NCBI RefSeq assembly: GCF_029263155.1
Contig: NZ_JAJCYB010000075.1
Location: 1-64,000 of the forward strand
Direction: 5' to 3'
Length of the DNA stretch: 64,000 nucleotides
Source of the DNA: Pseudonocardia sp.
GTDB taxonomy: Bacteria > Actinomycetota > Actinomycetes > Mycobacteriales > Pseudonocardiaceae
Part shown: positions 17,743 through 26,741 of the stretch, piece after piece
Layout of the letters: the number at the start of each line of letters is the position of its first letter
Position numbering within the stretch: position 1 is the first letter of the stretch
Position numbers and translations under genes: made by a program
Notes under the pieces: model-generated
What the model was told of the DNA's origin: nothing
What the model saw: only the letters and a program-made list of their open reading frames with translations
Database searches by the model: none

Positions 17743-18330
17743 TCAGTTCAGCTTCACGTCGTCGGGGAACGTGGCCAGCAACGCGACCGGCATGCCCTGG
17801 CGCCGCAGCACCCGGGCCCACAGCTCCGGGCCGTTGCCCGCGACCACGTCGTCGGGCAGGGCCGGCACCACGATCCAGTCACCGCGGGCGATCTCACCGG
17901 CGAGCTGGCGCGCGTCCCAGCCGGAGTAGCCGGCGAACACCCGCAGCCCGCGCAGCCGAGGAGCGAGGTCGGCGGGGTCGCCGTCGAGGTCGACGAGCGC
18001 CACCGGACCGCGTACCGAGATCAGCCCGTCGACGCCCTCGGGGTCCTGGCCGGTGCGCAGCGCGGCAAGGCACAGGGCCGTCTCGGTCTCGACCGGCCCG
18101 CCGACGAACACCGCGGACGGCCGCGACGACAGCGGCGCCCACATCGGTAACACATCCTGCACCGGCACCTCGCTGGGACGGTTGAGGACCACGCCGAGGC
18201 TGCCCTGCGGGCGGTGCTCGATCATGTAGACGACCGTGCGCCGGAAGTTCGGGTCGGTGAGTCCCGGGGCGGCAACGAGCAACGCACCGGGGGCCACTCC
18301 GGACCGATCCGGCGCGGGACTGTCGACCAC
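17743..18330 (-). CDS. UPF0301 (YqgE/AlgH) family protein
   Basis: 195 aa, the usual family length. Conserved segments are LLVAAPGLTDPNFRRTVVYM near the N-terminus, GVVLNRPSE and the later GYSGWDARQLAGEI. Biochemical function is not established. The GTG at 18330 is chosen because AACGAT (18342-18337) ends 6 nt before it and there is no Shine-Dalgarno; it is divergent from the MFS gene with only 42 nt between start codons. Confidence 0.85.
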   Translation of the reverse strand: MVDSPAPDRSGVAPGALLVAAPGLTDPNFRRTVVYMIEHRPQGSLGVVLNRPSEVPVQDVLPMWAPLSSRPSAVFVGGPVETETALCLAALRTGQDPEGVDGLISVRGPVALVDLDGDPADLAPRLRGLRVFAGYSGWDARQLAGEIARGDWIVVPALPDDVVAGNGPELWARVLRRQGMPVALLATFPDDVKLN

Positions 18331-18360
18331 GGCCCCATCGTTGCACCTCCGCTGCACGCG

Positions 18361-18366
18361 TAGCCT
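18361..18366 (+). promoter_or_regulatory. -10 box of a probable leaderless promoter
   Basis: TAGCCT ends 6 nt before the GTG of the MFS transporter gene; no Shine-Dalgarno. Confidence 0.5.
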
Positions 18367-18372
18367 TCCCCC

Positions 18373-19704
18373 GTGCCGACGCCGCCCGAGCCCGGTCCGC
18401 GCGAGGGCGGCACCGCCGATCCCGGCGTCCGGCTGGGGGTAGCCCGGCTCGCCAGGACGCCTGGCTACCGCAGGCTGCTGGGTGTCCGGTTCGCCGCGCA
18501 GTGGGGCGACGGGATGTTCCAGGCCGCGCTCGGCGGGGCGGTGCTGTTCAACCCGGAACGGCAGGCGGACCCGCTGGCCGTCGCCGCCGGTCTCGCGGTG
18601 CTGCTGCTGCCGTACTCGATCATCGGGCCGTTCGCCGGTGCGCTGCTGGACCGGTGGGACCGCCGCCGGGTGCTGCTGTTCGCCAACCTGCTGCGCGCCG
18701 GGCTCGTCGCCGTCGTCGCGGCGGCGGTGTACGCGGGGGTGGCCGGGCCGCCGCTGTTCGTCGCGGCGCTGGCGGTGGCCGGGGTGAGCCGGTTCCTGCT
18801 GGCCGGACTGTCGACGGCGCTGCCGCACGTCGTGCCGCGACGGCACCTCGTCGAGGCCAACACGCTCGCGGTCACCGCCGGTGCCGCGCTGGCGGCGCTG
18901 GGCGGGGCGAGCGCGATCGGGCTGCGGGAGCTACTGGGCGCGGGGGACGCCGGATCGGCCGGGGTCACGCTCGCGGCGGGGATCGGCTCGCTGCTCTCGG
19001 CACTGCTCGCCGCCGGCTTCCGGGCGCACCGGCTCGGACCGGACGGCGCCGACGAGCGCCCCGCGGTACGGGCGGTCGCGCGCGGCTTCGCCGACGGGGC
19101 CCGGGCCACGGCGGCGGCCCCGACGGTGGCCGCGTCCTTCCTGGCGCTCGCCGCGCACCGTCTCGCGTTCGGCGTCACCACGCTCGTGACGCTGCTGCTG
19201 TTCCGCTACACCTTCACCGACCAGGGCGTGCTGCGCGCCGGGTTCGCGGGCCTGGGGGAGGCGGTGGTGCTGGCCGCGGCCGGGCTGGGCACCGCCGCGC
19301 TGGCGACGCCGTGGCTGGTGCGGCGGATCGGCCGCGCGCGCACGGTGCGGATCGCGCTCGCCGTCGCCGCCCTCACCCAGCTCGGTCTGGCCGCGCTGCT
19401 GAGCCTGCCCGCGGTGATGGTGGCCGCGTTCGTGATCGGGCTGGCCGGGCAGGTGGTGAAGCTGTGCACCGACGCCGCCGTACAGGGTGAGGCGGGCGAC
19501 GGGGTGCTGGGCCGGGTGTTCGCGCTCTACGACATCGTGTTCAACGTCGGCTACGTGTTGGCCGTGGCCGCCGCGGCGTTCCTCAGCCCCCCCGACGGCG
19601 ACGCCCCGGGGCTGCTGGCGGCGGCCGCGGCGCTCTACGTGCTGGGCCTGCTGGGCCACGACCAGCAACTGCGCCGCCGGACCCCTCGCCCCTCGTTGCA
19701 GTAA
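18373..19704 (+). CDS. MFS transporter
   Basis: 443 aa with about twelve hydrophobic segments and the cytoplasmic loop LLDRWDRRRVLLFANL (about 93-108) typical of the DHA3-like drug-efflux branch. The substrate is unknown. The last two codons and the TAA stop (RPSLQ end) are supplied by a 55-nt palindromic element, so the original C-terminus was probably altered by its arrival. It converges on pcnA. Confidence 0.85.
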   Translation: MPTPPEPGPREGGTADPGVRLGVARLARTPGYRRLLGVRFAAQWGDGMFQAALGGAVLFNPERQADPLAVAAGLAVLLLPYSIIGPFAGALLDRWDRRRVLLFANLLRAGLVAVVAAAVYAGVAGPPLFVAALAVAGVSRFLLAGLSTALPHVVPRRHLVEANTLAVTAGAALAALGGASAIGLRELLGAGDAGSAGVTLAAGIGSLLSALLAAGFRAHRLGPDGADERPAVRAVARGFADGARATAAAPTVAASFLALAAHRLAFGVTTLVTLLLFRYTFTDQGVLRAGFAGLGEAVVLAAAGLGTAALATPWLVRRIGRARTVRIALAVAALTQLGLAALLSLPAVMVAAFVIGLAGQVVKLCTDAAVQGEAGDGVLGRVFALYDIVFNVGYVLAVAAAAFLSPPDGDAPGLLAAAAALYVLGLLGHDQQLRRRTPRPSLQ

Positions 19705-19750
19705 GGCCACCTTCACGCAACGAGATTGCGTGAAGGTGGCCTTGCTGCAA
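19696..19750. repeat. 55-nt palindromic element, copy 1
   Basis: Two 25-nt arms (19696-19720 and 19726-19750) are complementary except for one U-G pair, around a 5-nt loop. Ends are TTGCAG and CTGCAA. It provides the stop codon of the MFS gene and sits between convergent genes, where it should act as a bidirectional terminator. A second copy of the same length lies inside recF (47737-47791). Confidence 0.9.
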
Positions 19751-19761
19751 TCCGGGCGGGC

Positions 19762-21234
19762 TCAGTCGCCGCTCTGCGCCGCCCAGCGCAGCAGCTCGGC
19801 CTCCGCCTCCTCGCGGGTCAGGGGACCCTGCTCCATGCGCACGGCCAGGAGGTGCTTGTAGGCCCTCCCCACCTGTGGGCCCGCGGGGATGCCGAGGATC
19901 TCCATGATCGCGTTGCCGTCGAGGTCGGGGCGGATGGAGTCGAGCTCCTCCTGCTTGCGCAGCTCCGCGATCCGCTCCTCCAGGCCGTCGTAGCTGCGCT
20001 GCAGGGCGGCGGCGCGGCGGCGGTTGCGGGTGGTGCAGTCGCTGCGCACGAGTCGGTGCAGCCGATCCAGCAGCGGGCCGGCGTCGGTGACGTAGCGGCG
20101 CACCGCGGAGTCGGTCCACGTCCCGCCCGAGTAGCCGTGGAAGCGCAGGTGCAGGAACACCAGCTGCGACACCTCGTCGATCACCGACTTCGGGTAGCGC
20201 AGCTCGCGCAGCCGCCTCCGCGTCATCTTCGCGCCGACGACCTCGTGGTGGTGGAAGCTGACGCGCCCGTCGGGCTCCTTGCGCCGGGTGTCGGGCTTGC
20301 CGATGTCGTGCAGCAGCGCGGCGAGGCGCAGCACGAGGTCGGGACCGTCGGTCTCGCGCTCGATGGCCTGCTCCATGACGACCAGCGAGTGCACGTAGAC
20401 GTCCTTGTGCTGCATGTGCTCGTCGACGGCCAGCCGCATCGCCGGCACCTCGGGGAGCACGTGCCCGGCCACGCCGGTGTCGACCATCAGCTCGATCGCC
20501 CGCCGCGGGTGCGCGCCGAGGATCAGCTTCGACAGCTCGGCCTGCACCCGCTCGCGGGTGATCCGCGACAGCTCGCCGGCCATCGCCGTCATCGCCTCGA
20601 CGACGCGCGGGGCCGGGGTGAGCCCGAGCTGGGAGACGAACCGGGCGGCGCGCAGCATCCGCAGCGGGTCGTCGGCGAAGGACTCCTCGGGCGTGGCCGG
20701 CGTGTCGAGGACGCCGGCGTGCAGCGCCGCGAGCCCACCGTGCGGGTCGACGAAGGTGCGGCCGGGCGCAGGCTCGCCGGAGCCCGCATCGACTCCGCCG
20801 GTGAGCTCCACCGCCATCGCGTTGACGGTGAAGTCGCGGCGCACGAGGTCGTCGGAGATCGTCTCGCCGAAGGCGACCACCGGGTTGCGGGTGACGCGGT
20901 CGTAGCTGTCGGCGCGGAACGTCGTGATCTCGACGGTGGTGCCGTGGCGGCGCGCGCCGACGGTGCCGAACGCGATCCCGGTGTCCCACACCGCGTCGGC
21001 CCAGCCGCTGAGGGCGGCGAGCACAGCCTCCGGGCGGGCGTCGGTGGTGAAGTCCAGATCGCTGACCCCACGGCCCAGCAGCGCGTCGCGCACGCTGCCG
21101 CCCACGAGGTAGAGCCGGTGCCCGGCCGCGGCGAACCGCGCGGCCAGATCGTCTGCCACCGGCGGGATCGGCACGAGTTCCACGAGCGCATTGTGCTGGG
21201 CGTGCACGAGATCGGAGGCGGAGGCGGTGGGCAC
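19762..21234 (-). CDS. pcnA: CCA-adding tRNA nucleotidyltransferase
   Basis: Adds or repairs the 3' CCA of tRNA. The class II nucleotidyltransferase head shows GGSVRD (45-50) and the catalytic DLD (59-61); an HD domain follows (LLHDIGKPDT near 290). Length is 490 aa. The GTG start lies 8 nt behind TAGACT (21248-21243) with no ribosome site. In mycobacteria the same gene is divergent from a nudix hydrolase gene, as here. Since tRNA-Ile in this window lacks an encoded CCA, the enzyme is needed. Confidence 0.93.
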   Translation of the reverse strand: MPTASASDLVHAQHNALVELVPIPPVADDLAARFAAAGHRLYLVGGSVRDALLGRGVSDLDFTTDARPEAVLAALSGWADAVWDTGIAFGTVGARRHGTTVEITTFRADSYDRVTRNPVVAFGETISDDLVRRDFTVNAMAVELTGGVDAGSGEPAPGRTFVDPHGGLAALHAGVLDTPATPEESFADDPLRMLRAARFVSQLGLTPAPRVVEAMTAMAGELSRITRERVQAELSKLILGAHPRRAIELMVDTGVAGHVLPEVPAMRLAVDEHMQHKDVYVHSLVVMEQAIERETDGPDLVLRLAALLHDIGKPDTRRKEPDGRVSFHHHEVVGAKMTRRRLRELRYPKSVIDEVSQLVFLHLRFHGYSGGTWTDSAVRRYVTDAGPLLDRLHRLVRSDCTTRNRRRAAALQRSYDGLEERIAELRKQEELDSIRPDLDGNAIMEILGIPAGPQVGRAYKHLLAVRMEQGPLTREEAEAELLRWAAQSGD

Positions 21235-21242
21235 GACGGGTC

Positions 21243-21248
21243 AGTCTA
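21243..21248 (-). promoter_or_regulatory. -10 box of a probable leaderless promoter
   Basis: TAGACT on the minus strand ends 8 nt before the pcnA GTG. Confidence 0.5.
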
Positions 21249-21359
21249 GTGTCCGCCGGAGCCGGGTCGTCGGACGGCCGCTCACGGCGGCCGGCGGACC
21301 GGGGGGCGCGACGCGGGTGCACAGCCCGCGCGTCCGGGGTGTGATCTCGGCCGTCTCGT

Positions 21360-21365
21360 TACCAT
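21360..21365 (+). promoter_or_regulatory. -10 box of a probable leaderless promoter
   Basis: TACCAT ends 6 nt before the nudix hydrolase ATG at 21372; no Shine-Dalgarno. Confidence 0.5.
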
Positions 21366-21371
21366 CGGGCC

Positions 21372-21866
21372 ATGTCCACATCGCGCGGTCGCGCCGGGGG
21401 GCGCCGCGCGGGTGGCTCCCCGGACCGCAGGAGACGGCTCCGCACCGTCGACGAGACCTCCGCGGGCGGCCTGGTCGTCGACCACGCCTCGGGCACCGCG
21501 GCCGTCATCGGACGGCTCGACCGGCGCGGCCGGCTGCTGTGGTCGCTACCGAAGGGCCACATCGAGGCCGGCGAGACCGCGGAACAGGCGGCGGTGCGCG
21601 AGGTCGAGGAGGAGACCGGCATCATCGGCGCCGTGGTCGCACCGCTGGGCACGATCGACTTCTGGTTCGTCGCCGAGGACCGCCGCGTCCACAAGACGGT
21701 GCACCATTTCCTGCTGCGCGCGCTGGGCGGCGAGCTGTCCGACTCCGACGTCGAGGTCTCCGAGGTGGCGTGGGTGCCGCTCGCCGAGCTGGAGGCGCGG
21801 CTGGCCTACGCCGACGAGCGCCGGCTGATCCGGCGCGCCACCGAGATGCTGGAGGACTCGGCGTGA
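21372..21866 (+). CDS. Nudix hydrolase (MutT4-type position)
   Basis: 164 aa. The Nudix box GX5EX7REUXEEXGU is complete at residues 62-84. A basic N-terminal extension of ~25 residues precedes the domain. In Mycobacterium the gene at this place, next to pcnA, is mutT4; the substrate is not evident from sequence. It appears to open the run of genes through DUF6049 and murJ. Confidence 0.88.
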   Translation: MSTSRGRAGGRRAGGSPDRRRRLRTVDETSAGGLVVDHASGTAAVIGRLDRRGRLLWSLPKGHIEAGETAEQAAVREVEEETGIIGAVVAPLGTIDFWFVAEDRRVHKTVHHFLLRALGGELSDSDVEVSEVAWVPLAELEARLAYADERRLIRRATEMLEDSA

Positions 21867-21954
21867 CCGAGCCTGCGCGGCCACCCTCCGGCACGGCACC
21901 CGGGGGCGCGACACCCGGGGGCGCGGCCGGGGCGGGCGCCCGCGAGGCGGCGGA

Positions 21955-24507
21955 GTGAAGCCGGTCGCGGCCCTGGTCGCGATCGTCGTGCTGCTGTTCA
22001 CGGGCCCGCTCACCGGTGCGGCCCTCGGGCAGCCCTCCCACCAGCCCACCGGGGACGCCACCGGCCCGCTGAGCCTCGTCCTCGACGAGCTCGCCCCCCG
22101 CGTCGTCACCGCGGACGGGCCCGTCGTCCTGACGGTGACCGGCACCCTCACCAACACCGGCGACACACCCGTCGGCGAGATCGGCGTCCGGCTGCAGCGT
22201 GGGCAACCACTGACCACCGAGGGCGCGGTCCGTGACGCACTGGCCGGTGACGCCCCGACCGACGCGATCGTGCCGCAGTTCCAGGAGCTGCCCGACGTGC
22301 TCGGCGTCGGCGAGCAGGTGCCGATCCGGTTGACGGTGTCGCTGCGCGGCGCACCGGAGACCGGCCTGGCCCTCTCCGCCCCGGGGGTGTACGAGCTGCT
22401 GGTCAACGTGAACGGCGTGCCCGACGGCGGCGACCGGGCGCGGCTCGCGGCGGTGCGCACGATGCTCCCGGTGATCGGCCTGCCACCGGGACCGGACGGT
22501 TCGGATGCCGTACCGGACACCGCAGCTCCCGGGCTCGGGGCCGCCCCGGTGACGCTGCTGTACCCCGTCGTCGACCAACCGCGGCGGCTGTCCACGGTGC
22601 CGGGGGAGACCACCCTGCTCACCGACGACACCCTCGCCGACTCGCTGGCACCCGACGGGCGGCTCGGTGGGCTCGTCGCCGCGCTGTCGGAGTCCGCGCC
22701 GGTCGGGTCGGCCGTGCGCGACGCGACCTGCGTCGTGGTGGATCCCGACCTGGTGCAGACCGCGTCCGCGATGGGCGCGGGCTACCAGGTGCTCGACGCC
22801 GGTGGCGGACGCGTTCCGGGCCGGGGCGCGGACGTGGCGTCGGCCTGGCTGGCCTCCTTCGCCGCCGCGGCCCGCGGCGGTTGCGTGCTCGCGCTGCCCT
22901 TCGCCGACACCGACGTCGTGGCCCTGACCAGGGGCGGGCTCGGCGACATCGCCGTCGACGCCGTCACCCGCGGCCGGGAGATCGTCGCCGAACTCCTCGG
23001 CACCCCGGTGCTGCCGAGCACGGCCTGGCCTGCCGACGGGCTCGTCGACGAGCCGACGCTGGGCACGCTCGCCGACGCGGGGGTCCGCTCGGTCGTGCTG
23101 TCCGCCGACGGACTCGACCGGCCCGCCGGCGCCGATCCGGCCGGGGTCGTGCCGATCGCCGGCGGGCCGGCCACGGTCGGGGTGATCGCCGATCCATTGC
23201 TCACCCTCGCGGCGGGGGGCACGGTCGCGGAACGGGTCGTCGCGGAGACGTCCGGCGCGGCGGCGGGCGCGCGCACGGCGGGCGGCGCGCTGGCCACCCA
23301 GGACCTGCTGGGCGCGCTCGCGTTCCGGGTCACGCGCGACGTCCCGGACACCGGGCCGGTGGTGGTGGCCCCGCCGCACCGCTGGGCCGCGGACGGGCCC
23401 GCGGCCCGCGCGCTGCTCGACGGGATCGACCGGCTGGTCGCCGCCGGACTGGTCGGCCCCCGGTCCCTCGGGGACGTCGTCACTGGGGGGGCTCCGGCCG
23501 ACGTCGACGCCGCGGCGCTGGTCTACCCGCTCAGCGCCGGGGCCCGGGAGATCCCGGGCACCACGGTCGCCTCGATCGGGGAGGTGCTCGACGGGATCGC
23601 CGACCTCGCCTCGTCGGTCGTCGACGACGACCTCGGCGTCGACCCGGACGACGTGTTCGATCCCCTGCTGACGGGAGCCGTCCGACCGGCGTCCACGGCG
23701 TGGCGGGGAGCGCCGCAGCAGTCCGCGGCGAGCGCCGTCGCCGGGGCGGAGCGCCTGGCCGACATCCGCGGCACCGTCACGGTCCTGGAACCCCCGAGCC
23801 CCTTCTCGTTGGCCACGTCGGACTCGCCGCTGCTGCTCACGGTGTCCAACGGCCTGCCCGTGACGATGAGCGTGCGCGTCGAGCTGGCCAGCACGGCGGG
23901 ACTGCGCGTGGCACCGATCCCGATCGTGGAGGTACCGCCGCTGGGCAGGCGCCAGATCCAGGCGAGTGCCGAGGTGCTGCGATCGGGCGTGTTCACGGTG
24001 GACGCCGCCGTGCTCACCCGCGACGGCGGCCGGCTCGGACCACCCAGCCGGTTGGAGGTCCGGTCCACCGTCTACGGCACCATCACACTGTGGCTGACGG
24101 GGACCGCGGCGGTGCTGCTCGTAGTGCTGGCGGGCCGTCGGATCCTTCGCAGGATCCGCACGGAGCCCGACCGGCACCCGGCGAGCGCGCCACGCCCGGG
24201 GGTTCCGGAGTCGATCCCGGACACGGCCCCGACGCCGCGGATCCCCCTGCCGGACGGGAGCGGCCCGTCGAGCGGACCGACCCGGGCTGGCCCCCCCACT
24301 GGCCGGAACCGACCCGTGCCGTCGGAGCCACGGATCGCGGGCGGCCCCCCGGTGCGGTACCCGCTCCCGGTGCCGCCGGGTCGCCGCCCGCCGGCCGGCC
24401 CGGCGTACCGGGCCGTCCCCGGCACGGCGCACCCCCCGCCCGGCGCCCGCACCCCGGGCCCCCGCCCGCCCGTCCGGCCACCGGGCCAGGAACCGGGGCC
24501 CCGGTAA
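21955..24507 (+). CDS. DUF6049 family secreted/membrane protein
   Basis: 850 aa. A signal peptide or N-terminal anchor (about 1-25) is followed by a large extracytoplasmic region, one C-terminal membrane helix (about 705-725: LWLTGTAAVLLVVLAG) and a Pro-rich cytoplasmic tail of ~120 residues. It matches the conserved protein always found between the nudix gene and MurJ in actinobacteria, suggesting a part in cell-wall assembly. The GTG start is 88 nt after the nudix stop. Confidence 0.82.
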   Translation: MKPVAALVAIVVLLFTGPLTGAALGQPSHQPTGDATGPLSLVLDELAPRVVTADGPVVLTVTGTLTNTGDTPVGEIGVRLQRGQPLTTEGAVRDALAGDAPTDAIVPQFQELPDVLGVGEQVPIRLTVSLRGAPETGLALSAPGVYELLVNVNGVPDGGDRARLAAVRTMLPVIGLPPGPDGSDAVPDTAAPGLGAAPVTLLYPVVDQPRRLSTVPGETTLLTDDTLADSLAPDGRLGGLVAALSESAPVGSAVRDATCVVVDPDLVQTASAMGAGYQVLDAGGGRVPGRGADVASAWLASFAAAARGGCVLALPFADTDVVALTRGGLGDIAVDAVTRGREIVAELLGTPVLPSTAWPADGLVDEPTLGTLADAGVRSVVLSADGLDRPAGADPAGVVPIAGGPATVGVIADPLLTLAAGGTVAERVVAETSGAAAGARTAGGALATQDLLGALAFRVTRDVPDTGPVVVAPPHRWAADGPAARALLDGIDRLVAAGLVGPRSLGDVVTGGAPADVDAAALVYPLSAGAREIPGTTVASIGEVLDGIADLASSVVDDDLGVDPDDVFDPLLTGAVRPASTAWRGAPQQSAASAVAGAERLADIRGTVTVLEPPSPFSLATSDSPLLLTVSNGLPVTMSVRVELASTAGLRVAPIPIVEVPPLGRRQIQASAEVLRSGVFTVDAAVLTRDGGRLGPPSRLEVRSTVYGTITLWLTGTAAVLLVVLAGRRILRRIRTEPDRHPASAPRPGVPESIPDTAPTPRIPLPDGSGPSSGPTRAGPPTGRNRPVPSEPRIAGGPPVRYPLPVPPGRRPPAGPAYRAVPGTAHPPPGARTPGPRPPVRPPGQEPGPR

Positions 24508-24566
24508 CCCCCCCGCGGGGCCCGGCGGACCCGAACCCGCCTCGTGATCCCCGAACCGGTCGCCCC

Positions 24567-26687
24567 GTGGCCCCCCCGCAGGGTGGCCGCCCGCTGCCAC
24601 CGCGCCGGCCGGTGCCGCCGGGCCAGGGCCCGCCCGCACCCGCGCCGGGCGCCCCGTCGGGTCCGCCCGTCCCACCACCGCCGCCCGGCCGGGGGGATGT
24701 GCCGCCGACCGGGCCCCGGCTCCCCCCACCTCCCCGTCCGCCCGCAGGCCTGCCCGGACATCCCGACCATCGGCCGCCCGCCCATCCCCCGTTCGACCAG
24801 CGCGGGCCCCGCCCCGGCGGCCCGATCGGGCCCCGCCCGGGATCGCCGGGGCCTCCGCCGCACCCACAGGGCCCCCGCCGACCCGCTGCGGGGCCGACCC
24901 GGCCGCGCTCCGATGCCGCGGTACCCCCGCCCTGGTCCGACTCCCGGCGCCCGGGCGGTGCGACGTCGCGCCCGGCGCCCGCGACCCGCCGCTCGTACGA
25001 GCCGCCACCGGGCGCGGACGACGCCACCCAGATCTTCTCGCCGGTCGTCGACGCCGAACCCGCACGGCCGTCGCTGGGCCGCTCGAGCAGCCGGATCGCG
25101 CTGGCCAGCCTGGTCAGCCGCCTGACCGGTTTCCTGCGGCAGATCGCGATCGTCGCCGTCCTGTCGATCGGCGCGGTCAGCGACTCCTACACGGTGGCGA
25201 ACACCCTCCCGGTGATCGTCTACCAGCTGCTCATCGGCGGGGTGCTGAGCAGCGTCCTGGTCCCCGTACTGGTGCGCGCCCAGGTGGAGGACGACGACGA
25301 GGGCGAGGCGTACACCCGCCGCCTGCTCACCCTCGCCGGGCTGGCGCTGCTCGTGGCCACCGTGCTGGCGGTGCTCGCCGCGCCGCTGCTCAGCGCCCTC
25401 TACACCAGCGGCGCTGGCGAGGGGGCGACCCCGGAGCTGACCACCGCGTTCCTGTACCTGCTGCTGCCCCAGATCTTCTTCTTCGGCATCGGGGCCCTGT
25501 TCGGGGCGATCCTCAACAGCCGTGGCGTGTTCGGACCGTTCGCCTGGGCGCCGGTGCTCAACAACGTGGTGGTGCTGGTCGTGCTCGGCGTGTTCACGCT
25601 GGTGCCGGGGGAGATCAGCGTCGACCCGGTGCGGATGGGCGAGCCGAAGCTGCTGGTGCTCGGCATCGGGGTCACGATGGGGATCGTCGTGCAGGCACTC
25701 GTGCTGATCCCCGCGCTACGCCGCCTCGGGGTCCGCTACCGGCCGGTCTGGGGCATCGACGCCCGGCTGAAGGAGACCGTCGGGCTCGCCGCGTGGGTGC
25801 TGCTCTACGTCGCGATCGGCCAGCTCGGGTACCTCGTCATGACCCGGGTGACCTACTCCGCGGCTCCCGGGTCCCTCACCGCGTACTCGAACACCTGGCT
25901 GCTGCTCCAGGTGCCATACGGCATCCTCGGGGTGTCGCTGTTGACCGCCCTGATGCCACGGATGAGCCGCGCCGCGGCCGAGGGCCGTCCCGATGACGTC
26001 GTCTCCGACCTGTCGCTGGGGGCCCGGCTCTCGGCCGTGTTCCTGATCCCGATCTCGGCACTGATCACCGTGTTCGGCACGCCGGTGGCGCTCGCGCTGT
26101 TCGGGCTGCGGTCGGGCAACATCGAGGGCGCACAGGTGATCGGCACCGCGCTCACCGTATCGGCCTTCGGGCTGCTGCCCTACGCGATCACGATGCTGCA
26201 GCTGCGGGTGTTCTACGCCATGTCCGACAGCCGCACGCCCACCCTGCTGCAGACCGCCACCATCGGCTTCCAGATCCCGGTGTTCCTGGCGCTCGGGGCG
26301 CTGCTGCCGCCCGAGAGCGTCGTACTGGGGCTGGCGGCGGCCAACGGGGTGTCGTACGTGTTCGCCGCGGTGCTCGGCCAGATCGTGCTGCGGCGACGGC
26401 TCGGCACGCTGCCCACCTCCGACGCGCTCGGAACCATGGCGTCCACCACGGTGGCCGCGCTGCTCGGCACGTTCGTGGCGTTCGGCGCCACCACCCTCCT
26501 GCCGATCCCGGACAGCTGGCCTCCGGCGGCGGGTGCCTGGGTCACCCTGGTCTTCGCGCTCATCGTCGCCGCACCCGCCGTGCTGCTGGCGATGCGGCTG
26601 CTGCGGGTGCGCGAGGTCGACCCTCTGGTCGACCGGATCGTGCGGCTCGCCGGGCGGCGGATTCCTGGGCGCCGCCCCCGCCGCTGA
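24567..26687 (+). CDS. murJ: Lipid II flippase MurJ (MviN)
   Basis: MOP-superfamily flippase moving lipid II across the membrane for peptidoglycan synthesis. The MurJ core starts near LGRSSSRIALASLVSRLTGF (about residue 170) and has many hydrophobic segments up to the end. Before it lies a Pro/Gly-rich cytoplasmic stretch. The start is uncertain: the GTG at 24567 is taken as the first after the DUF6049 stop, and GTGs at 24612 and 24699 are alternatives; none has a good ribosome site. In mycobacteria a pseudokinase domain is fused to the C-terminus; here it is a separate gene next door. Confidence 0.88.
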   Translation: MAPPQGGRPLPPRRPVPPGQGPPAPAPGAPSGPPVPPPPPGRGDVPPTGPRLPPPPRPPAGLPGHPDHRPPAHPPFDQRGPRPGGPIGPRPGSPGPPPHPQGPRRPAAGPTRPRSDAAVPPPWSDSRRPGGATSRPAPATRRSYEPPPGADDATQIFSPVVDAEPARPSLGRSSSRIALASLVSRLTGFLRQIAIVAVLSIGAVSDSYTVANTLPVIVYQLLIGGVLSSVLVPVLVRAQVEDDDEGEAYTRRLLTLAGLALLVATVLAVLAAPLLSALYTSGAGEGATPELTTAFLYLLLPQIFFFGIGALFGAILNSRGVFGPFAWAPVLNNVVVLVVLGVFTLVPGEISVDPVRMGEPKLLVLGIGVTMGIVVQALVLIPALRRLGVRYRPVWGIDARLKETVGLAAWVLLYVAIGQLGYLVMTRVTYSAAPGSLTAYSNTWLLLQVPYGILGVSLLTALMPRMSRAAAEGRPDDVVSDLSLGARLSAVFLIPISALITVFGTPVALALFGLRSGNIEGAQVIGTALTVSAFGLLPYAITMLQLRVFYAMSDSRTPTLLQTATIGFQIPVFLALGALLPPESVVLGLAAANGVSYVFAAVLGQIVLRRRLGTLPTSDALGTMASTTVAALLGTFVAFGATTLLPIPDSWPPAAGAWVTLVFALIVAAPAVLLAMRLLRVREVDPLVDRIVRLAGRRIPGRRPRR

Positions 26688-26741
26688 CGTAGGCTGGCCG
26701 ACGGGGATCGGGGAACAGGTTCCTCCTGGGGGAGGTGCGCG

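Noticed and set aside
21863-21958. 31-codon frame overlapping the nudix stop and the DUF6049 start
   Set aside because: It has GTGA-type overlaps at both ends, which is suggestive of coupling, but the sequence is only Ala/Gly/Pro-rich with no recognisable feature.
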